A model generated the notes under the pieces. The model saw nothing but the letters and a program-made list of their open reading frames with translations. It searched no databases and was not told the origin of the DNA. A stretch of 64,000 nucleotides of DNA from Thermoplasmatota archaeon. GTDB taxonomy: Archaea; Thermoplasmatota; Thermoplasmata; Thermoplasmatales; Thermoplasmataceae. Shown piece by piece: positions 18,754 through 29,725 of this stretch. Within the stretch, counting starts at the first letter, position 1. Every line of letters starts with the position of its first letter. The position numbers were made by a program, and so were the translations under genes. The DNA lies in the NCBI GenBank assembly GCA_023381355.1, contig JAMCUL010000013.1, forward strand, positions 1 to 64,000, given 5' to 3'.

Positions 18754-20235
18754 CACTCCTTTCAATATTGCAAGGACCTGTTCAAGGCTGATTTCCCTCA
18801 TTATTATGGATAGGGCAAGGTATACAAGGAGGGCCAGAACAACAATGGGAAAGAGGATTACAAACTGGTAGGGTTTAAGGTATATATCACTCGCCAGTAG
18901 AATCAATGAGACTGGAACCACCATCACAAAATGCCTGTACAGAACGGATCCGTTCCATTCTACATTATGTTTTCTGTATATATGCTTGAAAAGTACATAT
19001 GTGAGAACTGCCGAGAATGTGTATCCAAGGGCTGCCCCAAGGTCGCTTAGTCCGAAGAGCCTGATCCCAAGTATTGCGGTTGGAATCAGTATAATATTTA
19101 GGATTATGTTTGAGATTATTCCTATGCTCGATATCTTGGCTATCTTTGCCTGCCCATCCTTGGATATCAGTGCCTGAAGAAATGGGAATTGAATAGCTGA
19201 AATATACGAACCAAGTGCCAGTACACTTAATGTTGCATAATACTCGAGATATGCCTGGCTGTAAATATTGAGTATATAGGGTGAAAGCCAGAAAAAGATA
19301 AGGACAAAGGGCAGAGTGATGAGGGATACTATCCTCTCATATTCAATCACGCTTGCATCGAATTCAAGGTTACTCAGTTTTACTTTCGAAGAAAGCAATG
19401 GCAGGATGAACATGCTTACGGAGCCGGTGAGCGAGGTTATGATAATAAGAAGTCTCTGGTCAGTGTAGAATGCCCCTGTTGCAATAGCACCATAATAGAA
19501 CTGGATTATTATCTTGTCAATGTTTCCATTAATTATCCCTATACTCGTGGAAAAAGCAAGAGGTGCAGCAAATACCATATATTTTCTAATGGTTTTGGAA
19601 TCCGGTCTCTGGAAATGCCATGGCCTTCCGCTTCCAAATGAGATAGCCAGGTAGACTGAATAGGAGAGTCCGTAAACCAGCGCGAGTATCACTGATATTC
19701 CAACTCCTATATTTCCTTCCAGGTTGAAAAAATAAACTATTCCTATGAAGATGAATATTCCGTTTCTCAGAATAGACTCTACAAGACGTGGTATCGCTAT
19801 ATGCTTCGAGTCTATCTTAGCCTGGTAGTAGGAATTCGGAACGGAAATTAGGTTGTAGACCGCATAATAAGGGAGAATGGCAATTATTGTCCAGAATTCA
19901 ATAGGATTTTCGAATCCCCTGTGAAGTACATATACCCATACCAGGAGCGCCCCAACTGTAAGGGCGATAAATATCAGGGAAAGAAATGTCTTGATAAACA
20001 GGAAGGCTGAAAGATTTCTTGATCGTTCATCTTCCTGTGTTATGAACTTGATATTGGCGCTGGAAAACCCAAGATCAGTTATTATTGTGAACAGTCCGCC
20101 AAACGCGATGGCATAACTCAGGTAACCCCAGTAAACAGGTCCGACATACCGGTTTATGAAAAAGAGGGCTACATATCCCAGGAACGAAGAAACAACTGTC
20201 TGAATTACAATTACCGGGGATTTTTCTGAAAACAC
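18736..20235 (-). CDS. Flippase / polysaccharide biosynthesis (MOP/Wzx-like) membrane protein
   Basis: 499 aa polytopic; N-terminal pattern of oligosaccharide flippases (RYVGPVYWGYLSYAIAFGGLFTIITDLGFSSA). Confidence 0.85.
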   Translation of the reverse strand: MFSEKSPVIVIQTVVSSFLGYVALFFINRYVGPVYWGYLSYAIAFGGLFTIITDLGFSSANIKFITQEDERSRNLSAFLFIKTFLSLIFIALTVGALLVWVYVLHRGFENPIEFWTIIAILPYYAVYNLISVPNSYYQAKIDSKHIAIPRLVESILRNGIFIFIGIVYFFNLEGNIGVGISVILALVYGLSYSVYLAISFGSGRPWHFQRPDSKTIRKYMVFAAPLAFSTSIGIINGNIDKIIIQFYYGAIATGAFYTDQRLLIIITSLTGSVSMFILPLLSSKVKLSNLEFDASVIEYERIVSLITLPFVLIFFWLSPYILNIYSQAYLEYYATLSVLALGSYISAIQFPFLQALISKDGQAKIAKISSIGIISNIILNIILIPTAILGIRLFGLSDLGAALGYTFSAVLTYVLFKHIYRKHNVEWNGSVLYRHFVMVVPVSLILLASDIYLKPYQFVILFPIVVLALLVYLALSIIMREISLEQVLAILKGVLGIRN

Positions 20236-20275
20236 TTGAACCTAAAATAAAGAGTAATTAATAAAGTTTTAAAGA

Positions 20276-21895
20276 TCAGTCGTCTCCTGACATTCCTGCG
20301 TTTGGTGGTGCTCCTCCTTTTGACCCCTTCGTTGCAATGACATCATCAATTCTTAGGATCATAACGGCGGCCTCAGTTGCGGCATCTATAGCCTGTTTTC
20401 CAACCCTGATCGGCTCGATAACTCCTGCCTTTTCCATGTCTTCTATCTCTCCTGTAAACAGGTTGATTCCGTACTTCTTCTTGCCAGATGCATGGGCATT
20501 TCTAAGATTGATCAGTATATCAATCGCATTTATCCCTGCATTCTCTGACAGCGCTCGTGGGATTTCCTCCATGGCGTTGGCAAATTTTTCAATTGCAAGT
20601 TGCTGCCTTCCACCAACCTTGTTGGCATATTCCCTCATTCTAACTGCAATCTCAACAGCGGATGATCCTCCGCCAGTAACATATTTCCCATCCTCGATTG
20701 CGGCTGCAACCACATGAATTGAATCAACAATTGATCTCTCTATCTCATCAACCACGTGCTCAGTGCCACCTCTTACAAGAAGAGATACGGCCTTGGGATT
20801 CTTGCAACCTGTCACAAATGTAAGATAGTCATCTCCAATCTTTATCTGCTCCACTTTCTCAGCGTTTCCAAGATCTGCTGATGTAAGCTCATCAATTGAG
20901 GAAGCTATTGAGGCACCTGTTGCCTTTGAAAGTTTCTCAATATCGCTTTTCTTGACTCTTCTGACTGCATATATCCCTTCCTTTGAGAGATAGTGCTGGG
21001 CTAGATCGTCAATTCCCTTCTGGGTGATAAGTACCGTTGCACCTGTATCCTTTACCTTCTTTACCATCTCTCTCAGCAGGTTTTCTTCTTCTGAAAGGAA
21101 TTTCTGGATCATTCCGGGGTCATCTATTCTTATGTTTGTATCGAATTCCGGTTTCTTTATCTCAAGCGCTGCATTAAGCACTGCAATTTTTGCATTCTTG
21201 ACTGAGTCGGGCATTCCCGGGTGGACTTTCTCCTTGTCTACAATTATGCCATATATCAGGGTCGTGTCATCTATCTCTCCACCCTGTTTCTTCACTATCT
21301 GCACGTTGTCCATATCCACTTTATAGCCCTTGTCTGTCTTTTCTGCAACTGCCTTGATGGTCTCATATGAGATCTCAGCAAGTCTCTCCTTGCTTGAAGA
21401 GGCTGATTTGCTGCTCAGGGATGTAGAGGCCATCTTCATAATTATATCCTTATCATTAATGGAAACTTTCATTCCCGCTTCATCGAGTATTTCCTTGGCT
21501 TTCTGGGCGGCCATCCTGTAACCGTCTGCAATTACAGTTGGATGGACGTTCTGGTTAATCAGGCTCTCTGCCTCCTGGAGCAATGCACCGGCGATAACCA
21601 CTGCTGTTGTGGTGCCGTCGCCGACCATGGAATCCTGCGTCTTTGAGACCTCGACCATCATCTTTGCTGCGGGGTGCTCAACATCCATCTCCTTGAGGAT
21701 CGTCACGCCGTCATTAGTTATAACGATATCACCCAGTGAATCTACAAGCATCTTATCCATTCCTCTTGGACCGAGGCTTGTCCTTACCGATGCAGCTATG
21801 CCCTTCGCGGCTTCTATATTCGATCTCATTGCGTCTTTTCCGGTTTCTCTCTTTGAACCTTCTTTTAATATGAATACTGGTTGTCCTCCCATCAT
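20276..21895 (-). CDS. Thermosome subunit (group II chaperonin)
   Basis: 539 aa; [39 protein letters not shown]. Confidence 0.98.
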   Translation of the reverse strand: MMGGQPVFILKEGSKRETGKDAMRSNIEAAKGIAASVRTSLGPRGMDKMLVDSLGDIVITNDGVTILKEMDVEHPAAKMMVEVSKTQDSMVGDGTTTAVVIAGALLQEAESLINQNVHPTVIADGYRMAAQKAKEILDEAGMKVSINDKDIIMKMASTSLSSKSASSSKERLAEISYETIKAVAEKTDKGYKVDMDNVQIVKKQGGEIDDTTLIYGIIVDKEKVHPGMPDSVKNAKIAVLNAALEIKKPEFDTNIRIDDPGMIQKFLSEEENLLREMVKKVKDTGATVLITQKGIDDLAQHYLSKEGIYAVRRVKKSDIEKLSKATGASIASSIDELTSADLGNAEKVEQIKIGDDYLTFVTGCKNPKAVSLLVRGGTEHVVDEIERSIVDSIHVVAAAIEDGKYVTGGGSSAVEIAVRMREYANKVGGRQQLAIEKFANAMEEIPRALSENAGINAIDILINLRNAHASGKKKYGINLFTGEIEDMEKAGVIEPIRVGKQAIDAATEAAVMILRIDDVIATKGSKGGAPPNAGMSGDD

Positions 21896-22296
21896 AGTTA
21901 TCAGGTAGTAAAAATAAACTTCTATATAAACATTTTCTCATGTTTACAGGTTTTATCGAATCTTGCCTCCCTGACCTGATGTTTTTACAAGTTCTGGAAA
22001 ACAGGACAGGAACTAAAATTTAAAACTGCGAGATGGTTCTTTTGCCTTCATCTTAAATTCAAATCAACCATTTTAGACAGATTTGGATACCTTAGGCTTA
22101 CTCTGTAAGTTTCCCAAAGGCAACATCTTAGTTGAATCATACAGTTTTAGATGTATGATGAGTGATCATCTTGAAAGATAACAACATAATGATAAACGAT
22201 TGCAATCTTTTAATGAAATCATCTCACGCAGTTTTTTTGTAAAAATCAGAAATGGCACATCTTGAGATACATATGTGGCTGCAACGATATGCAGGA

Positions 22297-22381
22297 TGCG
22301 GAGGGCCGGATTCGAACCGGCGAACCCCTACGGGAATGGACCCTAAATCCATCGCCTTTAGCCTAGCTCGACAACCTCCGC
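22297..22381 (-). tRNA. tRNA-Leu (TAG)
   Basis: Acceptor GCGGAGG/CCTCCGC + A73; anticodon loop TT-TAG-GG within TGGA/TCCA stem; long variable arm; T arm CCGGTTCGAATCCGG. Confidence 0.92.
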
Positions 22382-22957
22382 AGGTATATGCAGGATTGTT
22401 CCAGAATATATGAAATATACCATTCGCTTGACAGGATTAATGAAATCGGAAGTCATTCCATCACTTCTGACATGAATCTCCCACTTCAAGGGATTACGTT
22501 TCGCATATGTCATCATGCAGTTTTGACTCCGTAAATAATTTTGAATGAACAGGTAAAATAATTACTGTTCTTTTTTTTCAGCTATATTTTACAGATGCCC
22601 ATTTCAGCATCAATGTTAATGATGTTCACTATGCGCAGGCATATATTAGAAAAGAATCAGATATTAAAGGTCCACGAGATATTGTCTTATGTCTCAATTT
22701 CTGGCTTTCTTTGTACGTTCAAGTTCGGTAAAAGCTCATTAAAATTTACCCATAATAGTAACTCAGCATGGAACTGGATTACCATGATACACCACGAGCA
22801 TTGATTCAAATCTCTCTTTAATGGATAGAGTCACGGGATGGATATAGTCGGAATCTGATTGATAATCTATCACTTACCTGAGAGCGCTTTGCATTTCCAT
22901 TCACATCGCGGGTTCATTAACTATACTGAGGCAACTATTCCAAGAAATATGAAATGA

Positions 22958-24700
22958 TTATGTTGGAATCGTTTTTACAATAGAAGAGGAAGGATTGAAT
23001 GAATATTCATCTCCGGTATTCCCATAGAAATGAACCGTGTCTGATGATTGATAAATGTAAACCTCAAGCACACTTCCATTATTCTCTCTAAGAGCATTCT
23101 CAATCGTTAGAGTACTAAATGAAATATTTTCATTTACAACAACAGATATGGAAGTTAATGCAGCGGCGATCGATGCCAGAAGCCCGATTTCTGCGAAGGC
23201 AAGTGTAACTTCATCGGCTATATCTTCTGCTGAACCTGCCAGTGGTATTAAATCTGTAATTGCATTAATTGCGAATGCCACACCAACAGCAGCTGAGAAA
23301 ACACTTACTCCATTCTCCACCTGCTGAAGGTAGTTATTTGCATTATTCGATTCATTTGCTATGTAAGACAAATCCAAACTGCTGTAAACATCACCGACAC
23401 CAAGTTGATATGCGTAACTGGCGGTAATCCCAAGCATGTTGATTGCTGTTGACCAGTAATCGGCAGTTTCAGATGCATTTCCGTTATTGGATATATAATA
23501 CGGATTTCTATTCATGACATGAGGATTGTTTGCTCCAACAATTTCCATTGTGGTTATGGTTGGCCCTGGCGTTGCAACACAGTAATAACTGGTACCATCA
23601 TTATACCAGTATGTCGATATGTAGTATACTTTGTATTCAAGGGCTTCAAAGGAAACGTTTGATATATATTCCATAGTTTGGTTATACGGTGAATCTATGG
23701 AGTCTGATGAGAGTAACCCGGCGTAAGGAAGGGTTGCATCGTAGGATGCTGTTGTAGACTGGAATGTACCTGACTGGTTCTCGGTGTGCTGTGCTGAATT
23801 GAATTCCAGGGTTGGATTTATGGTGGCACTTGCCGATGAGAAACCAAATTCCGAATATGAAGGCAGGTTCATGCTTGAATAGAGGAGTGGAAGCATTCCT
23901 GTCCATGTTTCTACCTTGATTGTTTTATCAACAACAGATGGTGTGCATGGGTTTGAATTCCCATTATTGCCTCCACCACCACCTATCTCCCTGAAACTCT
24001 TATCCTTCAATATATCTGATGTGGCACTCACATTGATCTTCTTCTCAAATACCGGATTCGAGAGATTGAAATAGAGTGTGCTTGATAGATTCAACGGACT
24101 CATTCCATTATAGAATTCGAATGATTCAATGGAATTGAATAGTGGGTCGAATGGTGAATACTCAATGTTGTTGAAATAGTCAAAACCGTATAATGTGTTG
24201 TTTCTTATGTATGAATATGTTGCCTCCTCCATTACAGATACCATATATCCGGGATGGGGCATCATGCCTCTCCATGACTGTGCTATGCTCTCAAGTGTGC
24301 TGTTCACACAACCATTTATTTTTCCATACATGTTTGATCTTCCATTGAACACATCTGTAATGTATGGATTATCTGAAAGATTGTATGTTATATTCTTGCT
24401 TCCGAAGTTCCCGCCTGACATGATCCACATGGGATCAGGCGAGAGCAAGGTAACACTTGCGTTTGAAAGATTATAGGTGAATCCTGAATCCGGATATGAT
24501 GTATATGGTGAACCTGAATTTGGGATTCCAGAAAGCATCACTCCTATATGCACAGGCAATCCCTTTGGTGAAACATGATCTGGTGATTCGTAATGATAAA
24601 TAATAAGAGCAGATGAAACAATCATGATAATTGCAGCAAAAAGTGCGAAGATAAGCTTGTTCCTGTCTCTCTTCATATTTTCCAAAACTCCCATGATCAT
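22958..24700 (-). CDS. Secreted/membrane-anchored glycoprotein-like protein with C-terminal hydrophobic hairpin
   Basis: 580 aa; N-terminal TM, many N-x-S/T sequons, GGGGGNNGNSN linker, C-terminal Ala/Gly/Ile-rich hydrophobic pair. Confidence 0.65.
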   Translation of the reverse strand: MIMGVLENMKRDRNKLIFALFAAIIMIVSSALIIYHYESPDHVSPKGLPVHIGVMLSGIPNSGSPYTSYPDSGFTYNLSNASVTLLSPDPMWIMSGGNFGSKNITYNLSDNPYITDVFNGRSNMYGKINGCVNSTLESIAQSWRGMMPHPGYMVSVMEEATYSYIRNNTLYGFDYFNNIEYSPFDPLFNSIESFEFYNGMSPLNLSSTLYFNLSNPVFEKKINVSATSDILKDKSFREIGGGGGNNGNSNPCTPSVVDKTIKVETWTGMLPLLYSSMNLPSYSEFGFSSASATINPTLEFNSAQHTENQSGTFQSTTASYDATLPYAGLLSSDSIDSPYNQTMEYISNVSFEALEYKVYYISTYWYNDGTSYYCVATPGPTITTMEIVGANNPHVMNRNPYYISNNGNASETADYWSTAINMLGITASYAYQLGVGDVYSSLDLSYIANESNNANNYLQQVENGVSVFSAAVGVAFAINAITDLIPLAGSAEDIADEVTLAFAEIGLLASIAAALTSISVVVNENISFSTLTIENALRENNGSVLEVYIYQSSDTVHFYGNTGDEYSFNPSSSIVKTIPT

Positions 24701-25181
24701 ATGAATAGGACTTTATATATATATTATTGCTACTTATAAACTCAGAGCACAACAATTCTCAGATTCAAGAATTCATCAGGCATAAATTTGCATAGATATC
24801 TTTACAAAGTCGCTGTATCCATATCCTGTTTCCATTTTTCCTTATATGTGCCTCCAATAATCTCCGTAAATTATATGCCTTTAGAATATGCTTTAAGTGG
24901 ATTACGATCTTACTTGCATATTATGAAAAGATGTCTCTACAAAGTATTTTCATTCCAGGCTTATTTGGACTCCTTTAGATATCTTTATAATATTTTCATC
25001 TCGAACCTTGAAATCTCGAATTTTAACGTTAAATGAACAGTAATTGAATGTATGACAGTGATTAAAATTGAATGCAATAGACTCGCGCATGCGAAGTTTT
25101 TGTTTGATCAAAACATCTTCCTGATGAAAATAATATTTTTCAAATCGCTAATATGGTGGGGAAACATTCTATTAATATTGA

Positions 25182-25805
25182 TTGCATGACCAGTTAATGA
25201 TGCTCCTTGACACCGTAAAAAAAATACTTATTTCTGGAGATTTTATTCACATCAGCCTTAACAATGATGAAAAGCATTTCACATCATGTTTTTCCAAAAT
25301 GGAATTCATGACAGCTTATACTTATTTCAACCGATTTCTAGTCGATACAGGAGTTTTGAATCTTTATGTTTCAACACCATCATCCCTTTACCGGGGACCA
25401 GATTCTGAATTCAGGGAATATGCGGAAACAAAGAACGTTATGTTCAGGACTCATTCAATTAATGAAATTGAAGCATCTCTCCTGGCAGATTACAGGAAGT
25501 TCAGGAAGGCCGATGGAAAGTGGATACGAAGCATGGCCATGTCTATTTTTGATTCTGGAAACAGTGAAGAAACTGACAATTTTGGAAACAAGAGGAACAT
25601 TGTATTCACAGGATTCAATACCGAAATGGAAATCATGTTGAACTGCATGGTGGCAGCTGACAATGGTTTCGTTCCAATAGTAATATCTGACTGTATTTCA
25701 AGTCCATCTGAAAGAACTCATTTTAATAGCCTGGAATGTATCGCCCGAATTGCATACGTGATCGATTCAAGGGACTTAGAGGGTATGAGAGGGGTAAGGA
25801 TATGA
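25182..25805 (+). CDS. Divergent isochorismatase-fold protein
   Basis: 207 aa; C-terminal NIVFTGFNTEMEIMLNCMVAADNGFVPIVISDCISSPSERTHFNSLECIARIAYVIDSRDLEGM resembles the isochorismatase C-terminal half. Confidence 0.5.
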   Translation: MHDQLMMLLDTVKKILISGDFIHISLNNDEKHFTSCFSKMEFMTAYTYFNRFLVDTGVLNLYVSTPSSLYRGPDSEFREYAETKNVMFRTHSINEIEASLLADYRKFRKADGKWIRSMAMSIFDSGNSEETDNFGNKRNIVFTGFNTEMEIMLNCMVAADNGFVPIVISDCISSPSERTHFNSLECIARIAYVIDSRDLEGMRGVRI

Positions 25806-26401
25806 GCGATAATGTGCCTATAATATTGATTGGTGGGGTCCCGGGTGTCGGCAAGACCAGCATCTCGGGATACATAGCGCGAAGTCTTGGAATAAATCTT
25901 GTGTTTTCAGGCGATTATATACGGGAGGTAATCCGGGGTTTTGTAGATCAAGGAAACATACTGAACACAAGCGTCTATGACAGCTGGAAGTTCTTTGGAG
26001 AAAACTCCGAGGAGAATGTGATCAGGGGTTTCAATTCCCAGGGAGAGATGGTTAATAAAGCGACGCGAAGGATAATAAATAGGGCTATTGACAATGGCGA
26101 ACCGGCAATAATTGAGACGCTTTATTTCATACCCGCACAGCTGGAGGGACTTATGGAGAAAATAAAATCCATATATATTTATATTGAAGATGAGACCTTA
26201 CATGTTTCAAGGCTGAATGAGAGAGAAAAATACACTCACTTTGGCTCTCCCGGGGTCAGGCTATCATCCAACATAAAGAACTACAGAATAATTATGAGAA
26301 AATCCCTGGAGGATGCAAGGAAATTTGGAATATTCACAGTTGATAACTCTGTTTATGAAAAGACCAGAGACAGGATATTGCAATTCTGCAGAGAATCGTG
26401 A
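25802..26401 (+). CDS. P-loop kinase, 2-phosphoglycerate-kinase-like
   Basis: About 199 aa from MSDNVPIILIGGVPGVGKTSISGYIARSLGINLVFSGDYIREVIRGFV; ATGA overlap with the upstream gene. The ORF-track start at 25736 is probably too early. Confidence 0.7.
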   Translation: MSDNVPIILIGGVPGVGKTSISGYIARSLGINLVFSGDYIREVIRGFVDQGNILNTSVYDSWKFFGENSEENVIRGFNSQGEMVNKATRRIINRAIDNGEPAIIETLYFIPAQLEGLMEKIKSIYIYIEDETLHVSRLNEREKYTHFGSPGVRLSSNIKNYRIIMRKSLEDARKFGIFTVDNSVYEKTRDRILQFCRES

Positions 26402-26501
26402 ATGATCCGGTTCATCCGGTATGCTCTGCAGATATGTCAGGTTCCAAAATATTTTCAACCCGACTTCAAAATCGTTTTAAGCAGTGTTCACATGATAAAT
26501 C

Positions 26502-27827
26502 ATGGAAATAGAAACAGTTAACCCGTTTGACATGAAGGTGATTGGAAAATTCAGGGAACACAGCGAGGAAGATATCAGGGATATATTCAACCAGGTAAGG
26601 AAGAACCAGCCTGATTGGGGCAAAAGCATTGATGAACGGATATCATACCTCAGGAATTCTCTCATCCCCACCCTTAAAAGGGAGAGGGATAGTCTTGCCA
26701 GATTGATGTCATCAGAGATGGGTAAGACCATATCCCAGAGCAGGGCAGAAATAGATAAATGTATATTGATGACACAATATTTTGCCGACAACGGAGGTAA
26801 ATTTCTCTCAGATGACATCATCGAAACTGAGGCAGACAGAAGCTTTGTAAGATTTGAACCGATAGGGGTTGTCTTCCTGATCATGCCCTGGAATTTTCCT
26901 TTATGGCAGGCGATGCGGGCAGCCATTCCTGCTATGGTAGCAGGAAATGGAATAGTGTTGAAGCATGCATCAATCGTAACAGGAACAGCCGTTAAGATGG
27001 AGGAAATATTCAACACGCCACTATTCAGGATAATCAGGGCTGGCGGCTCAAGGGCACTCTCCGCCATAAAATACTGTGATGGAGTTTCATTCACAGGTTC
27101 CACCAACGCAGGGTCACAGATAGCTGCAGAGGCAGGGAAGCAGGTCAAGAAAAGTGTTCTTGAACTTGGTGGATCTGATCCATTCATTGTGCTGGAAGAC
27201 TGCGACATTGAAAAGACGGCACTTCAGGCCAGGAATGGAAGGCTTCAGAACAACGGACAGAGTTGCATAGCATCAAAGAGATTTATTGTAGACTCCCGGA
27301 TATCAGAGCAGTTCTACGAGGCACTAAAATCCCAGTTTGAAAAGGTAACCATCGGGAATCAGCTTGATGAGAAGACCTACCTGGGTCCGCTTTCATCAAA
27401 ATCCCAGGCAGACACAGTTAAAAAGCAGATAACAGAGCTCAGTGGCATTGGCAAGGTAGAATCCTATGGGGAGGAGTCCGGAAATATAATTCCTCCAACG
27501 ATTGTAAAAACGGAATCCAGCTATGGCGAAGAGGTTTTTGGGCCTGTGGCCATAATGAAAACATTTGACTCGGTCGAAGAGGCGGCCAGGATTGCAAATG
27601 AAACCCAGTTTGGCCTCGGGGCATCCATATGGGGATCCATGGAAAGTGCAGAGAAGATGATACCGAAGATAAGATCCGGGATGATCTTTGTCAACAGGAT
27701 TGTTGCTTCAGATGCGAGGTTGCCTTTCGGCGGTGTCAAGAAGAGTGGATATGGGCGTGAACTTTCAAAATTTGGAATCCTTGAGTTTACCAATATAAGG
27801 ACGGTGTGGATGCAGAGAACACCATGA
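26502..27827 (+). CDS. Aldehyde dehydrogenase (succinate-semialdehyde-dehydrogenase-like)
   Basis: 441 aa; SFTGSTNAGSQIAAEAGKQVKKSVLELGGSDPFIV, NNGQSCIASKRF. Confidence 0.93.
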   Translation: MEIETVNPFDMKVIGKFREHSEEDIRDIFNQVRKNQPDWGKSIDERISYLRNSLIPTLKRERDSLARLMSSEMGKTISQSRAEIDKCILMTQYFADNGGKFLSDDIIETEADRSFVRFEPIGVVFLIMPWNFPLWQAMRAAIPAMVAGNGIVLKHASIVTGTAVKMEEIFNTPLFRIIRAGGSRALSAIKYCDGVSFTGSTNAGSQIAAEAGKQVKKSVLELGGSDPFIVLEDCDIEKTALQARNGRLQNNGQSCIASKRFIVDSRISEQFYEALKSQFEKVTIGNQLDEKTYLGPLSSKSQADTVKKQITELSGIGKVESYGEESGNIIPPTIVKTESSYGEEVFGPVAIMKTFDSVEEAARIANETQFGLGASIWGSMESAEKMIPKIRSGMIFVNRIVASDARLPFGGVKKSGYGRELSKFGILEFTNIRTVWMQRTP

Positions 27828-27875
27828 TTTCTGTCATTTAGAACAAATTTAAATTGCTTGAAGGTATGTTCAAAC

Positions 27876-29450
27876 ATGAAAGGCAGCGATCTATTTTCCA
27901 GATCTCTCAAGAATGAGGATGTAAAATATATATTTGGCATTCCAGGAGAGGAGACCATAGATCTGCTGGATTCAATTTCAAGCACAGATATAGAGTTTAT
28001 AGTGACGAGGCACGAGCAGGGAGCGGCATTTATGGCTGATGCTTATGGGAGAATTACCCGCAAACCTGGCGTATGTCTTTCCACGCTTGGACCTGGCGCA
28101 ACAAACCTTCTTACCGGGGTTGCAAACGCCCATCTTGACCGTGTACCTCTTGTTGCAATCACGGGACAGGCATCAAGAGACAGGCTTCATAAGGAATCTC
28201 ACCAGAATGTAGACACAATCGCACTATTTTCCGGGATAACAAAATACAACCGGTCAATAATCGTGCCTGAAAGCATCCCTGAAATCATACGAAAGGCATT
28301 TGCAACTTCTGTATGGCCTCAACCCGGTGCATCACATATACAGCTGCCAGAGGATGTGGCTGCAATGGAGTGTGAGGACGTTAGAATCATTCCCATTCCA
28401 GATCAGACAATCTATGAGGCCAATGGAAAACTTATCAAGAAGGCAGCAGGCCTGATAAACAGTGCATCGAATCCAGTGGTTATTGGAGGAAACGGGATTA
28501 TCCGGAACGAAGCCTGGAATTCTGTGAGAGATTTCATTGACAGGACAAACCTGCCCTTCGTGAGTACATTCATGGCAAAGGGGATTCTACCTTACGATCA
28601 TGACAGGAATCTGTTTGTTGTTGGAGGAAGGCCGTTCGAGAACAGGATGAGACCGCTGCTTGCATCGGACCTGATAATTGCGATCGGATTTGATATGGTC
28701 GAATATGATCCTGTTACCTGGAACCGTGACTCATCGAGAAAGATAATAAACATAGATGTTACACACGGTGAGACCGATGAACATTTTCCAATAGAATTCG
28801 ATCTCATCGGTAACATCGATATATCCTTGAAGATTCTCGCAGAGCACGTGGAGAGAAGAAACAACACTTCACTGCATGATGAGATAAGGAAAAGGAGGAA
28901 GGAATTCCTTGAAAGACCTGGAGAAGGGAAGGAGAAGATCCCGAAGCAGGTGATGAAGACCCTATCAAAGCTGAATGATGAAAAGACCATGTTAATATCT
29001 GACGTAGGGCTTCACAAAGTCTGGGTAAGCAGATATTACCAGCCGAAATTTCCTGACAGAACTATAATCTACAATGGTTATGCATCAATGGGTGCCTCTC
29101 TTCCCGCATGCATAGGTGCCGGCCTTGCCCGTCCCGAAATGGATATAATCGCGGTTAGCGGTGATGGTGGATTCCTGATGAACGTTCAGGAGCTTGAGAC
29201 TGCAAGCAGGCTCCACTCAAGATTCACCGTGATAGTGTTCAATGATGGAACCTACAGCCTGATAGAGAAGAAGCAGCAGGATGCAGGCATGATTCCCCAT
29301 TACATCAAATTCACAAATCCTGATTTTGATCTGCTTGCCAAGAGTTTCCATAGCAACTATTACTATGTTGACAGGGCGGGTGACTTTGAGGATGTTTTTC
29401 TCAGGACAAGGAAGGATGATGGAGTAAGCATAATCGAGATCAAGATCTGA
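27876..29450 (+). CDS. Thiamine-pyrophosphate enzyme, acetolactate synthase large-subunit-like
   Basis: TPP-binding GDGGFLMNVQELETASRLHSRFTVIVFNDGTY; N-terminal IFGIPGEETIDLLDS...RHEQGAAFMADAYGR. Confidence 0.88.
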   Translation: MKGSDLFSRSLKNEDVKYIFGIPGEETIDLLDSISSTDIEFIVTRHEQGAAFMADAYGRITRKPGVCLSTLGPGATNLLTGVANAHLDRVPLVAITGQASRDRLHKESHQNVDTIALFSGITKYNRSIIVPESIPEIIRKAFATSVWPQPGASHIQLPEDVAAMECEDVRIIPIPDQTIYEANGKLIKKAAGLINSASNPVVIGGNGIIRNEAWNSVRDFIDRTNLPFVSTFMAKGILPYDHDRNLFVVGGRPFENRMRPLLASDLIIAIGFDMVEYDPVTWNRDSSRKIINIDVTHGETDEHFPIEFDLIGNIDISLKILAEHVERRNNTSLHDEIRKRRKEFLERPGEGKEKIPKQVMKTLSKLNDEKTMLISDVGLHKVWVSRYYQPKFPDRTIIYNGYASMGASLPACIGAGLARPEMDIIAVSGDGGFLMNVQELETASRLHSRFTVIVFNDGTYSLIEKKQQDAGMIPHYIKFTNPDFDLLAKSFHSNYYYVDRAGDFEDVFLRTRKDDGVSIIEIKI

Positions 29451-29725
29451 AAGGATGGCAGTTTCATATAGTTTCAGGCTCTTCGAATTTTCTTGCTGGC
29501 GATGATGACGTAACTCTATTTTTGGCCAGGTTATACTTGACTTCGAGAATTCACTTTCATCAGCGAAACAACCATTGGATTGAAAAATTCTTCATTCCCT
29601 CACGCACTTGAAAGAATAAGCCTCGATCTTTTCATTTCATGGTAATATCTGCATATGTAATATTTAAGGAGCATTAAAAATTCCATCCAGCAAAATTATA
29701 TATAAATCTATACGCTGCATATTTC

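Noticed and set aside
22382-22957. Empty AT-rich region downstream of tRNA-Leu as an integrated element (att site)
   Set aside because: No integrase and no visible duplicate of the tRNA 3' end in the window.
29451-29725. Possible C/D sRNA (ATGATGA near 29505) in the gap after the acetolactate synthase-like gene
   Set aside because: No matching CTGA D box at appropriate spacing on either strand.
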